Shown here in pieces: positions 13,176 to 26,516 of a DNA stretch of 64,000 bases. The DNA comes from Macrocystis pyrifera. Lineage: Eukaryota > Sar > Phaeophyceae > Laminariales > Laminariaceae. The position numbers were made by a program, and so were the translations under genes. The DNA is taken from NCBI GenBank assembly GCA_031763025.1, contig JASSKH010000037.1, positions 124,001-188,000 on the forward strand, read 5' to 3'. The number at the start of each line of letters is the position of its first letter. Positions within the stretch are counted from its first letter, which is position 1. Under the pieces are notes generated by a model. The model ran no database searches, had not been told where the DNA came from, and worked only from the letters and a program-made list of their open reading frames with translations.

Positions 13176-15307
13176 TATTAACGCACGACAGACGTACGTA
13201 TTTCTGCACTCGTAATCCTTGTGATATACGAAAGGTGGAACCCTTTCAGAGTTCGATCGACTAAAACATATGTATGCACGACAAATACAAACTAGCATAC
13301 ACACATACAATCGATTAATCAACCGAGGCAACGATGATACCGAGACGCAGAGCTTGGAGGCCGAGTAAGATGATGGTTTGGATCTGCCGCATATCCACAC
13401 TCTCATCCCGCGCTCCAATTACTTAACGGGAAGGAGAGGGGGGGTGCGGGTGTCAGAATGGACGGATAAAAGAGCTTCCTCTGGTACGTATAAGCTCGAA
13501 CGGTATCGCGCATGTATCAAGCAGCGGGGAGGAAGAGCAGGTATATCTACCGCAAACGCTACCCCGGGTCAATTCACTCTTTACCTCCTGCGGGATCGTG
13601 TTGGCACAAGTAAACACCCGCGAAGGCAGTGACGACATTAACGTGTCGGACATCGCTGTGTATCGGCGGTGTGTCAGCCGCCAATAGGACATCAGTTTCA
13701 GCAACACCTTGGTGCACACAGTGATGTTGAACTATATATCCACAGTGTTGAGGAAGAGAAAACAACGCCGACAGACAGTGTCAAAGTCAGCTGTCAATAA
13801 ACAGCGCATATATCGTTCACAACCATCGCACAACCAGCCAGCAGCCAGAACTGTAAATAGCTATAATAGTCGTTACCGTGACGTACACATGTTCACAAAA
13901 GGTGCGTACAATCCCCGCGAACAGCAGAACTGCAGCTGCAACGAGCAACTGCGAACGACACACACGGCTCAACAACACTCCTTGCTGTGTATCAACCGCG
14001 CTCCACGAGAAACCGAGCATTGGTATACCAACAGCGCCCCAGAATCAAGCCGTGTCCGACCTAGATGTAGTCAAACAGGAAGCGACGAGAGGCTACCTGA
14101 TACAGCGATATCAGCTATTTATCAACCTCGAGCAGCCGTTCAAGCGATCAGCGGTACTACAACCATGGCTATGACCTAGCCGTGCCAACAGTATGTCAAC
14201 TGGTAGCGGCAGGGCACAATGAGTGGTATACCAACCATCGCTATGACCCTCGGTGTCGGCTATATATCAACTGCGAGCAGCAGAAACAGCTGTATGTATT
14301 GAATGAACCAACCCCCAAAGAAATATCTTGGTTGCAAGCGACGAGAAAAACGAGCAGGGTTATCTCAACCCCACCAGTGACCCAGTTGTGAGCCGAAGGA
14401 GACAAAGGGACCAGCGCCCTTTCAACCGCTGCATCGCACCTCATTCTTAGCAAGACGGCAACCGCGAGCAGCGGGGCAAACGATCAAAGATATCTCGACC
14501 AAATATATCACCCAGCCATATAAGACAAAACACAACCGCCTACAGCGGGCAATGCGCACAGCAGTACCCCCAACAAAAAAAGCAAAACGGAAAGGGATCC
14601 GCAGCATCGAAACCTCAACTTAACCTTGTTCGTCCTAGCGATGAAACGGCGAGCGACGGGAAAGGCGCGCAGCGGTGCTTCAACCACACACTGTCAGGGT
14701 TATTTCAACAGTGACCTGCCGCGAAACATTTGTCGGAAATTCAAGAAGATTGGGCCTACTCAAAGCCTGATTCCGCCCGCAGAATACACACCTCACAGTC
14801 GTATTTCCTGAAGGCATGGAGAACCGGAGAGCACAAGGGAAAGGTTGTAACGTACTCCATATTACAAACCGACATTCACACTGAATCGTTGTTTTTATAA
14901 TGATGGCGAATGGGTCATAGTGGAGGTTGATATGCTGCATTATTTAGAAACACCTTCTAATAATGTCATTGGGCGATGTACAGCAGTATATTGTTAATAC
15001 AGTAGTACTGACACCATCCGCGGTTATTCGTGTTGTTAATGTTTTTTGTTCAAGATGGTAAACACTTGATAAAAGCGTACGACTCGCTTTTGCCGTCGGT
15101 GCTTATGAGATGCAGCAGATATCGAGGTCGAAGGCGTAGGATTCAAAAAGGGGCGAGAATGGGAAAAAACACACTCCTCAGGGATAGTTCGTAAGAGTAC
15201 CCTGAGGCGTTCTACGATAGAGGTTCACCCTCTATTTTCTGAAGCACCTCACTTGAGGAGCTCCACACCTCAACCGAAAACTGGCTTTAGCCAAAACCGA
15301 ACTGCAT
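13176..15307. other. No gene recognised; weak repeated words
   Basis: TATCAAC...GAGCAGC words recur irregularly from 13980 to 14720 and account for the 156-codon plus frame. A CCTCAGGG/CCCTGAGG hairpin sits near 15176-15213. Confidence 0.4.
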
Positions 15308-15445
15308 GCCCCAAGTACACAATCACGCGAGTTTTCTAAACAAGATTGCCATTCCGACGATTTTAGGTTAAGGAGCCCCGTCAATCAGAAACCATTTTAG
15401 TGGAAATGCGCTACCTCTATGGTAGAACTTTGCCCCTATCTTCCG
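15308..15445 (+). repeat. Dispersed repeat family R2, copy 1
   Basis: AACAAGATTGCCATTCCGAC continues into GATTTTAGGTTAAGGAGCCC and matches the reverse complement of the last 130 bases of the window. Similarity extends past TAGTGGAAATG. Confidence 0.65.
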
Positions 15446-18400
15446 AGTCATTCGAAACTTTTAACCTCGCGCATAAAACAGAGGTAACGACATTCGCATG
15501 GTCATAAGTGAAAACCCAAAACTGTTTTACGCCGGATGTATCTCTTAAAAAAAAGATATATATCGGCCGCAGATCTTGTTTACATTCCAACGACTGAAGC
15601 CCCTCCCCGGCGCACGGTAATTTGGCTCAGAAACTATTTTTGGTAAAGTTGCACGTCTCTTATAACGATGACGCCCGGTCGATTAAAGCAGATAAGAGGA
15701 GATGAACAGTATTTTTATTTTCAACTATTTTCCTAATGCCGCTATTTGGACGTTTCAGATGGCTCAGTCATCTAACGAACAGTAATACATCGACGCAATA
15801 ACTGGGACAATCGATCGAGGCAGTAGCGTTGACATGGATCCATACTTTTACTACTGTGGAACCTATGTAGCGTTCACCGCCATACAATAGAGGCAGACAC
15901 GGTGAAATCTACCGTGGGCGAAAACTTTGCGCTACAGTTGCTGTAGATATATTCCTGGCGTTGGTTTGATATGGACTGGATGAAACGTCGGCTCAACGCA
16001 CACGAACACATTGAACACGCTACAAAAAGAAGACACCGGTGTACAGAACGTCGAACCCGGCTCTCCACATTGCAGAACACTACTATTTCAGGGAAAACAT
16101 AGGAAACGATTTATGTGCGGCCAGTTCACCGCGGTATACGAATATCGGGCTTGAGCGAATTTCAAGTGGAGTTTTAGATCCGGAGAGCTATCGACGTCTT
16201 TATTGGGATGTCGGCACTGCCTACATAACTTGATCCACCAGAGTGCTAGCCGAGATGAAACGGTGGGCATTGACAGCCGCCTCGGTGAATATGGATTACA
16301 CAGCCCATGGCACATACAGTCACGTACTGTCGACATGCAGATGCTGCACACGTCCCAATTTCGGTGAACCAGACATCAAGAGCAAGCATGGTGCTAACAG
16401 AATCACCACGATTGTCTGGTGATGACAACATCGATAGAGAACCGTGATACAGCCGCTAAACGCCCGCGTGGGCGCCATGGCGTTTCCAGCAAAACCCAGG
16501 TCGCCGAGGTGTTCGCCAAGTGATCGTGTCGTATCCTGAAAACACATTACTGAAACTGGCTCTGTCCACGTCGACACCAAAACAATCCCAAGTTGGTTCA
16601 CAGTGTGGTGTTTGCAAATGGTGCGGTGAAGTATTGTGCGTGTTTCATAAAAGCGACTCTCATCGTACGTTTTCACCTATACACAACCACAAGGCACCGC
16701 AAGGCACCGCAAGGCGCCGTATTTGTAGTATTCCCAGATATATCCATTCGCACCGTACATTACTCATACCGAAAATTCCGCCCCCAACGGCCCTGTTTCG
16801 TTATCACAGCACCAACATACCTCGACAAGATATTAGTCATTAAACTTTGCTACCGTGCCGGAACGGCCTTACGTTTTTTTTTTCCGTTTACTTTTTTTCC
16901 CAACGTGTACCGCATCGTACGATTTCAAACCGCAGCACGCGGTATCCAATTGTACCGCGCCGTACAAGTTTTAACAGCACCGCATCGCATCGTACAAATT
17001 TCAGAAAGCAGAATCCGCGCCGCACCGTGGTCTGGTGCGGGAGTGGCAACTGTACTACAGTACGTATTGTACCATCTCTGGGGACCCTGACGGAAGGAGC
17101 TCGGGACCTTACCCAAACCTTAGGTTGAAAACATGCGTGGGCTCAATCCGATGATCAACTCTTACCTCGTAGGTGCTAACGAAAGTTTTCGTTCACAGCT
17201 CAAATGGCATACCGAGCCGGTCATCAGTTCAAGGGCTAGATCGATCAGTCAGACGTGGTTCGGCCAGAATGTGTAATGTGCCGCAATCTATATTGAATAG
17301 TGTACTTTGAAGCATACAGGCGAATTCAACTAGAAAACCCGCGCTCCCCTTTGGTGAGACACCGTGAACCACGTTTGAAAAAACGAAGTATATCTCCTGC
17401 TGTCTCATCGTTCTAATTATACGGTAATGCAATTATGTGATCTTGAAAGATGGCCAGATCTTCTTCTTTTTTAATTGAAAGACGGACCACCACGACAACA
17501 ACCACTCTTACAGTAAAAACATACGAGTGCGTGCGAAGGACCATGATACTCTACCTGCCTATCGTTGCGAACCATCCGTGTTTAAATGTTTCCCAATCGG
17601 GAAATACAACTTTTTTTTTTCCATTACTCAGTTTTCTGGCCAGCTTGACTCCGGGGCGTATACCCCGATAAATTCAAATTAAGGACGTGTTGGGTGTGCC
17701 TGTGGTGTGCAGTTTCATGTAGTTTGTCAGAGGGGGTTTAACCCGGGTATGCTACCTTTTACTCAAGCCACCGGCAAAGGACATGTACTATGAGAGGGGC
17801 GTTTGCAAGGATTAATCCAGAAAACACAGATTTTGCAGACATCAACTCGATTCCATCGCAACTATACGGCCAGTAGTGGCGGTTTATCACAGTGATATCA
17901 ACCCGTGCAGCTCCAGCGGCCTACATGTCCGCATGTACAAACATAAACCCATTGTGAAGATGCTGTACGGCGAGATGTCCTGAATGCCCAGTGCCGGACA
18001 TTGACAAATGGAGACGAGTGGAAGCGGAAGACTGTAATTCCAGTCGCAGGGCTAAAAAAAGCTGCAACGGTCACGTGGGAGTTTTCACACTACGGGGGCA
18101 CCAGAAACCGCTCGAGATGCAAAGAAAACACTGAACTCGGTATCACTGAAGGTACGACAGTAATCGCACGATCCATGGAGCGCGATTCCCAGGCAGACTC
18201 TAAGAGGGGGTTGTTTGGCTGTAGGCTTAGAATAAAGTACAAAGTATTTGATTTTCATTCCCGACGTACGGATCGACGCTGCAGTGATGTTTTCATGTCA
18301 GAGCGGCCGTGATGCCCATATCGGCGAAACCGTTCACATGCACGGGTGTCCCATGGGCAGCGATGCGAGCCAACTGGTCAACTTTAGTAACTCATTTCGC

Positions 18401-18689
18401 GACTCGAAACGAACGTTGAAGTCGAGACACAAAAACCCTAGGCAACTGTAACTGGGACTCAAAGCGTTGCATGTGCTCTAACCCCCTACCCTAACCCTGA
18501 AAATACAACATACACGCAATCGTCATGCGATCTAAGGCCGTAAGCTCAGACTTGCTATCAATCTCAGTGTCTGACAACTCCCCCCACACCGTCAAGCACT
18601 GATGTAAATTTTCGACCCCACCTGGTTAGTAAAACGACAAACATTCCGGCTGTACAAGCCATGCTTTATTCACTGAAACCTGATCTCGT
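15446..18689. other. No gene recognised
   Basis: The frames at 16593-17090 (165 codons) lie in a CGTACA/GCACCGC-rich low-complexity tract. 18001-18312 is an unrecognised 103-codon frame. Confidence 0.4.
16691..16720 (+). repeat. 10-bp tandem repeat, three units
   Basis: AAGGCACCGC is repeated twice, then AAGGCGCCGT. It lies in a tract with many GCACCGC and CGTACA words (16680-17060). Confidence 0.8.
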
Positions 18690-20000
18690 TCGGTTCCCGA
18701 GATTCGCCCCGCCCCCGTCTGGTAGCCCGCGCCCCTATTCCTCGTCACCCTTGGACGATATAGCAGAGCCTCCCCCTGGCCGTTCCCGTTTTCGTCGCCG
18801 CACGCAGAAGCATTCGGAACCGTGCCAACACCAGGCTTGACCTACACGTGTGCAGCCCCACTGGCACCTCCACGGCGTTGCGTTTCGGCCCGGAATCGGA
18901 TATCCGGGTTATGGCGGTAATTGCATAAGTCTCCCTTTCTTTCGAACCGACATGGCCGCTGTGGGGCCCAACCGAAGCACGCCCGCTAAGCGGAATCTTC
19001 GTCCCTGCGCGGCGCACACGTCGATTGGGGCGCTCTTGTTCTTCGCGAGATTCGACCGTTTCCCTTTGAGGTTCACCATGCGACAAGTCATCGGCGTCGA
19101 TGCAATCTTGAGCTCAAATAGGAAGCACTTCTTGTGGCATTTCGTTGATGCCCGGCGACTCGTTTAAGATAGACTTAGCGAGAGAGCTGTCGAACACTCG
19201 ATATTTTTGCTGCTGAACCTGGCTATCCTCGCCCTGTGGACTGATATTATAATCGCTTGGGGGTTATCTTCGCGTCGTGACGTCGTCGCCGTCCTGGAAT
19301 GTCGGGGGTAGCTTCTCCACCAGCGTCCTTCCCCAAACCGAGATTTTACGCCACCCCAGAACGAGAAGCAACACAGTCGCCAGAACGGCGAATGGATTGT
19401 TGATGTCGATGGTTTGATCGGTGCCTGGTTCCACCCCATGTAGCGGAAACGAAGTCACATCAAGACCCGGTAAAGAATGGAGCTCTTCCACTACCGCAGA
19501 GGATACTATGGCAGTGTTCTTAAAGACGACTTGCAGTTGGACTCTCGGTAAGTCACACTTTTTTGTCTTCTGGCCGCAAAGGAGCCATAACACTCGAATG
19601 TCAGGGTTCTTCCACGCCGTGATCTTCTCCATCAGCCATATCCTTTTTCACTCGCTACCGAGAGCGAAAGCCCCACAGTTATGCTGCCCGTGGTCATCGC
19701 TTGTCTCGTGAGCGTCCTGGATGACGTGGATGTCATCCAGAACTTTTTGAAGGTCTTGGATATTTTCGAGCCGCTCCCAGTTCTTGGCGGTAATATCCTC
19801 TACCGTTTCGAGCTACCATTCCTTCTTGGTTGCATCGGTCTCGATCGCATCCAGACGATCGTTACTCGCCTAGCAGTGAACAACGCATATTCGGCTTGAA
19901 GGACTGAACGTTCACCTGCGTTGCTACTCGTACCACTCGACCTGCAGCTCATCGTGGCCGTCTCGGGCCGCACCGCGTCCTTGGTCCTTGAGTCGAAACT
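18690..20000 (-). pseudogene. Decayed GC-rich coding relic of unknown family
   Basis: The minus strand shows protein-like reading, best between 19264 and 19632, where a 122-codon frame carries a hydrophobic span (PFAVLATVLLLVLGW) near its C-terminal end followed by basic residues. A second GC-rich stretch with coding-like composition lies at 18745-19170. The open reading is broken by several interruptions, so I treat it as a fossil. The origin (host gene or an element-borne gene) cannot be told; no known domain was recognised. The flanks drop to ordinary non-coding composition. Confidence 0.4.
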
Positions 20001-23000
20001 AAATTTCGTTTGAGAAACAAAATTGAACGGGCGAACGTGAAGCGAAGCCAGAAGTCATATAGCGAGTGCACATTGTACAGGGCGGCCCCAACTTCGCACA
20101 AGCCATGACTTCGCCTGTGGAACCAATGGGTTGATCGCCAGGACCGTATTCAGGGTATAAACGCAAGTTTGGATGATTTTGGTAAAATCAGCCAACATGG
20201 GCACACACGCATATCACATTCGTGCAAGTACTCCTTTCCTTCGAAGGCCATTCTCTCGAATGTTGACACTGCAGTAAGCTAGAGGTATCCGCCAGAATAT
20301 TCACTTTTCAACCTATTTTACGATCATTTACCCTACTTCGCAGATTTAGTACAACGCCTTAGGAATCTCGTGAAGACGCAATACTACTGCTGTGTCTCAT
20401 CGTCGTTTGGCCGCGACGTCGATATCGCAAATTTGCATGCACCTGATCAGCTGCGAGACTGTCCTAGATAGCACTGATTAACTGGTCCATTTTTCTGACC
20501 TAGCAGGACCAGTACGTTATTTTCCACGATGTGGTTCACTTAAGGGGCAATGTAGACATATTATAGTTCTCTGTGCCTCATCGTAACAGCTTCTACGGTA
20601 CCGGCAACGCAATCCAGTGACACTGCACAGTTGTTTCAAATGAACACATACGTACTGCTGTTCCGCACACAAACAACGTGATAATTCTGAACCATTATGC
20701 GCCCCATTGCGGCCGCGCGAGGGGTAATCCGCCAGAGTGAACAGTTTCACTCTATCCGACCGCATATTAGAGCTGGAAGCGTGTGTCGGCCTGGCGCAAC
20801 CTGTGGGTTATGCCACCAAATTTTACCCCATCAAGACCCAATTTCCGCCCCGGCGGTTAACTATCCACAAGTATCCGTGCTCGAATCATCTCAAGCGTAT
20901 GGGTTTTTGAGATTCTCTTTCACCCAACAATGCGCGTGGGAAGTCATAATACATCCATTGTGCAATATCACGTGCTTGTATTTGTGTGAAAACGGCTCTA
21001 GTCGATCGCTTGGCTGTGAAGTGTTTTTTTCACCCAGCAGTCCGTGAGGGGAATCACTCGTTTAAATATGTGACATTACTTTGTCGGGCACGCAAACATC
21101 AATCTGAATTTTGTCTGCGCCCCAACCCGAAAGCAAAACAGGTACAGGTACGAGTTTCGTTTTTTATGCATGAGCGATATCTTGCGCGTTTAATGTTCGC
21201 GTGGCCTTGCCGCAACGTATGAACGCAACTGAAATAATAGGCATGATATCACAATTCACTTTACAGCAGCAATGCGAAGCAATTTTGGGGTTTTTATGTA
21301 GCTACAGAATACATAAACCAGTCTCCGCTTTGTCGTATACGCGATAGGTATATACCGCAGCAAAGATATCCACTTGACACGCCATCCGCCTGCTGCTGTG
21401 AGTTATGTTCTAGCCGTGCCGCTACGTGTGATCCAATACGATGATGTCGCCCACGGCCCAACCAACAGTGATACCATGTATTTTTATGTCTAGGCAGGTC
21501 CTTGTGATCAATACATACCAGGTACGATAGTAGCAAGTATCGTTTGACACCGAAAACCTGATAAACTTCTTGAGGTTGGTACAATTCCATAGCTTACTGG
21601 GCCATCAATACTCGATATGTGAAGTATCCACGCCCAGGCGGTCGAGAGTACGACGGGACGCGATTACTCTCTCGATCCCGAGAATAATCGAATCTCTTCT
21701 TTGACTCTAGGGGGGAGTCGGGTAGTATGTCATTGCCGCGATCGGCGATTTGCATGTGCGTGATCATGAGGTTGAATTGCTGTTGTTCCCCCATTTTTGT
21801 TATTTCAGCAGCAACCCAACTCGCACGAGCCATTTCAAGCGCGCACCCCCTTGGCCCATAAACGCCGGAGATCATGTCTACTATTCATCACCCTCATCCC
21901 CACGTCACAACATACCGGTTTGGGCGATGCTGTGCCACGTATGAAACGCTATTCTCGGATGTTGCTGTAGCCTTTGTATTTTCTTGATTCGCCATCTACA
22001 GTAGCGATGAATCCGATATCACGGAATACCTAGCCTAGCGAGCGACCGCTTTCCAGCTGCAAGCAACAGCCAGGTCTGTTCTCGTTTTCTACCGGTCTGC
22101 CAGCATCGTTTCGTGGGGTATCCACTTGGTATTCCCTCCAACGGGATCAACCAAATAATTCCAGCTACTGCTGTCCAAGTTAACAACCACGTGGGTTTTG
22201 CTAATACGCACTCAGCCAAAATATTACCATGAACCATAACGCTGAGTTATCTGTGCGACGACATATCAGCTTGTTATCGGGTCGGTTCCCGATCTATAAA
22301 TGTATTCACCACTATAGGGTTAGGGTGAGTCAAAGCACAGACAGCTGCACGACGCCTGATATGCAGACGCAGGTGCTCTCCGAAATCGCCGTGTCTGCCG
22401 AGCACTCGTACGTCATACTCTTCACCGCAATAATAACAACTACGATCTTCTGCTGCTGCCGCTGCTGCTGGCACTGGTGAAGTTTGTCGTTGACGTTGTT
22501 TCTGTAGGATACGTGCGTACGTACGTGTAGATGTTCCATAACACACTAACAAAGCGAACAATAAATAATTTGCGTTCGGTCGTTTCAAGCTCAAACCACA
22601 GCTGCACGACCTCAGAGCGACGCAGCCGCTCCGCGATACCGTTCGGGGGGGTGGCTCATATAATGTCATAGCCAGTCCTGGGCTGAAGTCGATTTGGCTT
22701 AGCCTATGATTGTATAAGCATGCAGCTAGCGGCGGGATAAATGCCCTTGTACCATGTACTCGACAAGATTTTAACATCGTTACACTTCTTCGGTAAAATA
22801 GATTTTCGTGTGACTGAACTCGGAAGAAAATGTTATCAACTTCGCTTCCAGTACGAAATGTAAAACTGGTACATTGACTATCTTAAATATCGTGTTCTGA
22901 TGAGACTGCATCCAGGAATCGGGAAAATATGTGAAATTTCTGCTTCTTGGTTTTCTCCTCCCTCAGTAGTACAGTAAAAAGAAGTGGAAAACAGGGCGCT

Positions 23001-23639
23001 GACCCGCAAAATATATTGTTCACTTGTTCGCCAAAATGCAAGTTTCCACACCCCAGATAACGAAACCATCAGATAATATGTACCTAGGTTATGGGGCTGG
23101 CCGCGTGCTAACATGGTACCAGCACTGAGGGCGTATTCACGATGATGCGGTATCACAGTGTCAACTGGATACCCTCGAACGTTGGCACGTCTTGACCTTA
23201 TGTTTCTGCTCAATTTTGTCCAGCTCGGGTACAGTACCAGTATGTTACGCCGTGATCCGTGCTTGTAGTATCGATGTAACACAATGTGAAGATTTTACCT
23301 TGAACGTACCTTATCGCGCCAACATGCCCATATATTTATATCTACAGATTTACTAACTGGATAATATAATGTTCCTGTCTACGCAGCGTTATGCACAACA
23401 CTGCAACATTGTGGTAACTTCAAAAGGAGTGTTCCATTGAACACCCAAGAACAATCTTAGCATGTTGGCCAGGAATACTAACATGTAACCCAATACAACT
23501 ATCACACTAACATATAAATGTTGCTGTTGTTGTTTTTCTGACATTAACTGATGGCCGCAATTAAATACACTCCGTGGTCGCAGGACAGCCTCCAATAACT
23601 TTGGAGTGGAAAAAAAAAACCTGTGTATAAAGAAAAAAG
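20001..23639. other. No gene recognised
   Basis: The longest frame is minus 22274-22777 (167 codons), which includes an Ala run from a CTG repeat. No family recognised. Confidence 0.4.
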
Positions 23640-24780
23640 ATTATGACGTAGTGGAGAGTGCACACTGACATGAGACATAACATAGCGGCCAATGCTGCTA
23701 ACACTACGCTATTCGGACCCCCCGTCTGATTTCCTTAGGGTCGGATGACGTAACATCCAACTGACGTTAGCAAGGTTATGGTCTGAGCCGGCTGATGCGT
23801 AACATTTTGATTGGACGTTAACCTAAACCCGGAGGTCCCTTTAACAGTATGTTACGGTGTTAGTGTCGATACAGATCCGGGTTACAAAAATCCTTACGGT
23901 GTGACGATGATCAGCCTAACATAATGTTACTGAATTTTTGTTGGAGCCAAAGTCAATGTTACGACGTTGGGTCTACCCGAGTCTCTATCATGTGTTATCA
24001 GTGATAGTGGTGAAGCGCGTTGCCGAGTAACACGGTGCAGCCGTGATATCTGCCTTCGACGAGATCCCGGTAAGGGATATCTGCAAAACTAGCGTCAGGA
24101 GGGGGGAATAAAACATGTGTTCCGGTGAAGAAACGCAACCATATCTTTGCAAACCTAAAACAGAATATACTTACGAGGGATTCCCGCCAACAAAAAACTC
24201 AGAAATAGGAGATCCAGGCAGTACGTTGTCCATCTCTAACACCAGTACGTTATTCCCCTTTAGCGTAATCTTCATACTCTCACGTATGAGCCGAGACGGC
24301 AATATCATCAAAATGCCGACGTTGGATTGGGGATGTACGTTATCTGCTGCGGTAACTTGTTTTACTACATATTTTTTTCGCCTTATCTCTCCGTTCGTTT
24401 TCCTTTTTCCACCCCGCCGGTATCTTCCTCTCCTTCGTGTTGCTTCGTTCGCGCGGCAGCTATATGTCCTTCCTGAGTACGTATGTTTTCCATCTAGCAG
24501 CCTTTAAGATCTCCTTGTGTCGTTCGTATTCTGTTTCATTGCAGAATTTATTGTTGTTTCATTGCCTTTTTTCTTTTTCTGGTCGTGCTTGAGTTTTTGT
24601 GTTCTCGTACCCGGAACGCTGGCACTTCACTTGCTTGACCCTTCAATATACGATTATTGTTTTTTTTTTGTCTTCCTCTGTCTCACAGTCTGTGACCACA
24701 TAGCATAATCAGTATCTCTCTAGGATATGGAATCAGGACGGACGTTGAGTGTACTGATGAAAGGACGATATAATGTGAAG

Positions 24781-24831
<51 letters not shown>

Positions 24832-25760
24832 GCAATACCAGCAACAGCAACATACTTTGCATACGAGCTAACACGTTACCTCGTAGTGCTTTACCGACCA
24901 TGTGCATTTTGGGTTTGACTTACGTTATGGTAGCAATAGTTCCGTTAACACCATGACGAACCTCGATACTGACTGCTGCTGCTGCGGCTGTTACCGTAAA
25001 ACAATGTTAACGTGATTTTGGTCATATACGTTGTTTGTCAAACCTAAGTTACGATATCCAACAGGAAATCCGTTATCACACTAACGTATAATTGGCCATG
25101 TACGCTATGGCGGGTGCTACGGTGGGGGGGGTACCCTCATTTCCCCTACCGCGTTCTCGCCACTCGGACGAGTGGCCATGTATCTCACTCATAGTTGGAC
25201 GCAGGTATCGTTTGTTGTCGCGGAGTAGCGAGCAATCCCCCGCCGGTGAGAATTGGGATAACAATGAGTTCGAATACTCAAGAATGCTAGTTGTCACTCG
25301 GACGAATGGCTTTTATCGACTGGATACATAGGACGTAAAAGGGGACCTGCTACCGTAGCACTCGTCTAACGTCTAATGTGTATTACAGCACAAACTGAAA
25401 TAACATATCGCTACTAATAAAAACTACGGGCTGGTTCCGCGTAATGTTTTAAACGTGTATTGCACCATGGACGTTGTCCCTGGAACGTGCAATACGATGG
25501 CCGCTAGGCGTTCCGTCAATACTCGGACATGGTGGTACTCGCTAAGAGCTGGCTACCTTAACACCGCGACACATAAACCTCAGTCAATACGGGGTAAAGT
25601 TGATACTCTATCATCATATTTCGCGATCGCCTTGCCAATATACTAAATCATTAAGGCAGTTAACGTAGTAACGTAAGTATACGATTTTTGTCGCTCACTC
25701 TGAACATTAAGCTAACACGTCAAGTGTTGCGTTATCCGAGGTGGGCAAGTTTCATTATTG
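23640..25760. other. TAACGT/ACGTTA-rich non-coding tract
   Basis: Words such as GTAACAT, ACGTTA, GTTAAC, CTAACAC and GTTACG occur every few tens of bases over 2 kb, clearly denser by eye than in the neighbouring tracts. No fixed period was found. Frames are short; the plus frame at 24115-24507 is T-rich and unrecognised. Confidence 0.4.
24781..24832 (+). repeat. (ACA)n microsatellite
   Basis: About 17 uninterrupted ACA units followed by imperfect CAGCAA units. Leu or Thr runs in frames here are repeat artefacts. Confidence 0.95.
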
Positions 25761-25970
25761 GGTGGTGCAAACACACGTAGAAGTGTTTACGCGTAGAAGA
25801 ATACAACGATCGACGGGGCTACAGCATGAAACGTTTTTGAACCTGTCGGTTACTTCGTTGTTTTAAACCGATGAGGGCAATCACCTCCCGGAGCGAGAGT
25901 CCAGTAGATAAGTCAGACGGTTTACTGGAACATTCGGGGTCAAACCATGCATTCCCGGGCCGGATGTGAA

Positions 25971-26280
25971 GAGGGTGATTGACCACCCCCACCCCAGCAT
26001 CCAACCTCTTCTGGTTACTGCTCAGTATATATACATCCCCGCTCCCTCCACGGCAGCACAGTTGTCACACTGTCACGATCTCCCCACATAACCAGCGCAG
26101 CAGCACCAAAAGCAGCAACAGGGTAGAGGGTGATTGACCACCCCCACCCCAGCATCCAACCTCTTCTGGCTACTGCTCAGTATATATACATCCCCGCTCC
26201 CTCCACGGCAGCACAGTTGTCACACTGTCACGATCTCCCCACATAACCAGCGCAGCAGCACCAAAAGCAGCAACAGGGTA
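25971..26280 (+). repeat. Recent tandem duplication, two 155-bp units
   Basis: 25971-26125 and 26126-26280 start GAGGGTGATTGACCACCCCC and differ by one base that I can see. Each unit carries CAGTATATATACATC, a TATA-like box, with a GCAGCACAGTTGTCACACTG segment about 30 bp after it. The near-identity means the copying is very recent, in contrast to the diverged arrays elsewhere. Confidence 0.95.
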
Positions 26281-26516
26281 GCAGCACAATGCTGCGAGAT
26301 CGCCGCCGTAAATTTGAGAAGTATCTTAGTTGGGTTACAGGCGTGCTTGGAGCGTAACGTTCGGATGCAGTGGCATCGACGGGCTGTATGCCGTTTACCG
26401 GTCGTACTGTTATACCTGGAATAGAGCGCACAATCTTCAGCAGCAACTAATACTCGAAATAAACATGAGGACGCAACTCGTCTCTTGCCGTAATGCTGCC
26501 GACATAATGCTGATTA

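Noticed and set aside
18478-18500. CCCTACCCTAACCCT as a telomeric repeat
   Set aside because: Only one or two units, with no array.
22274-22777. Possible C2H2-like zinc finger in a 167-codon minus frame (CYYCGEEY...HGDFGEHLRLH)
   Set aside because: The Cys-His spacing does not fit the classical C2H2 pattern, the frame includes a CTG-encoded Ala run, and nothing around it is coding.
24781-24907. Leu-rich minus frame over the ACA repeat
   Set aside because: A microsatellite translated in one frame.
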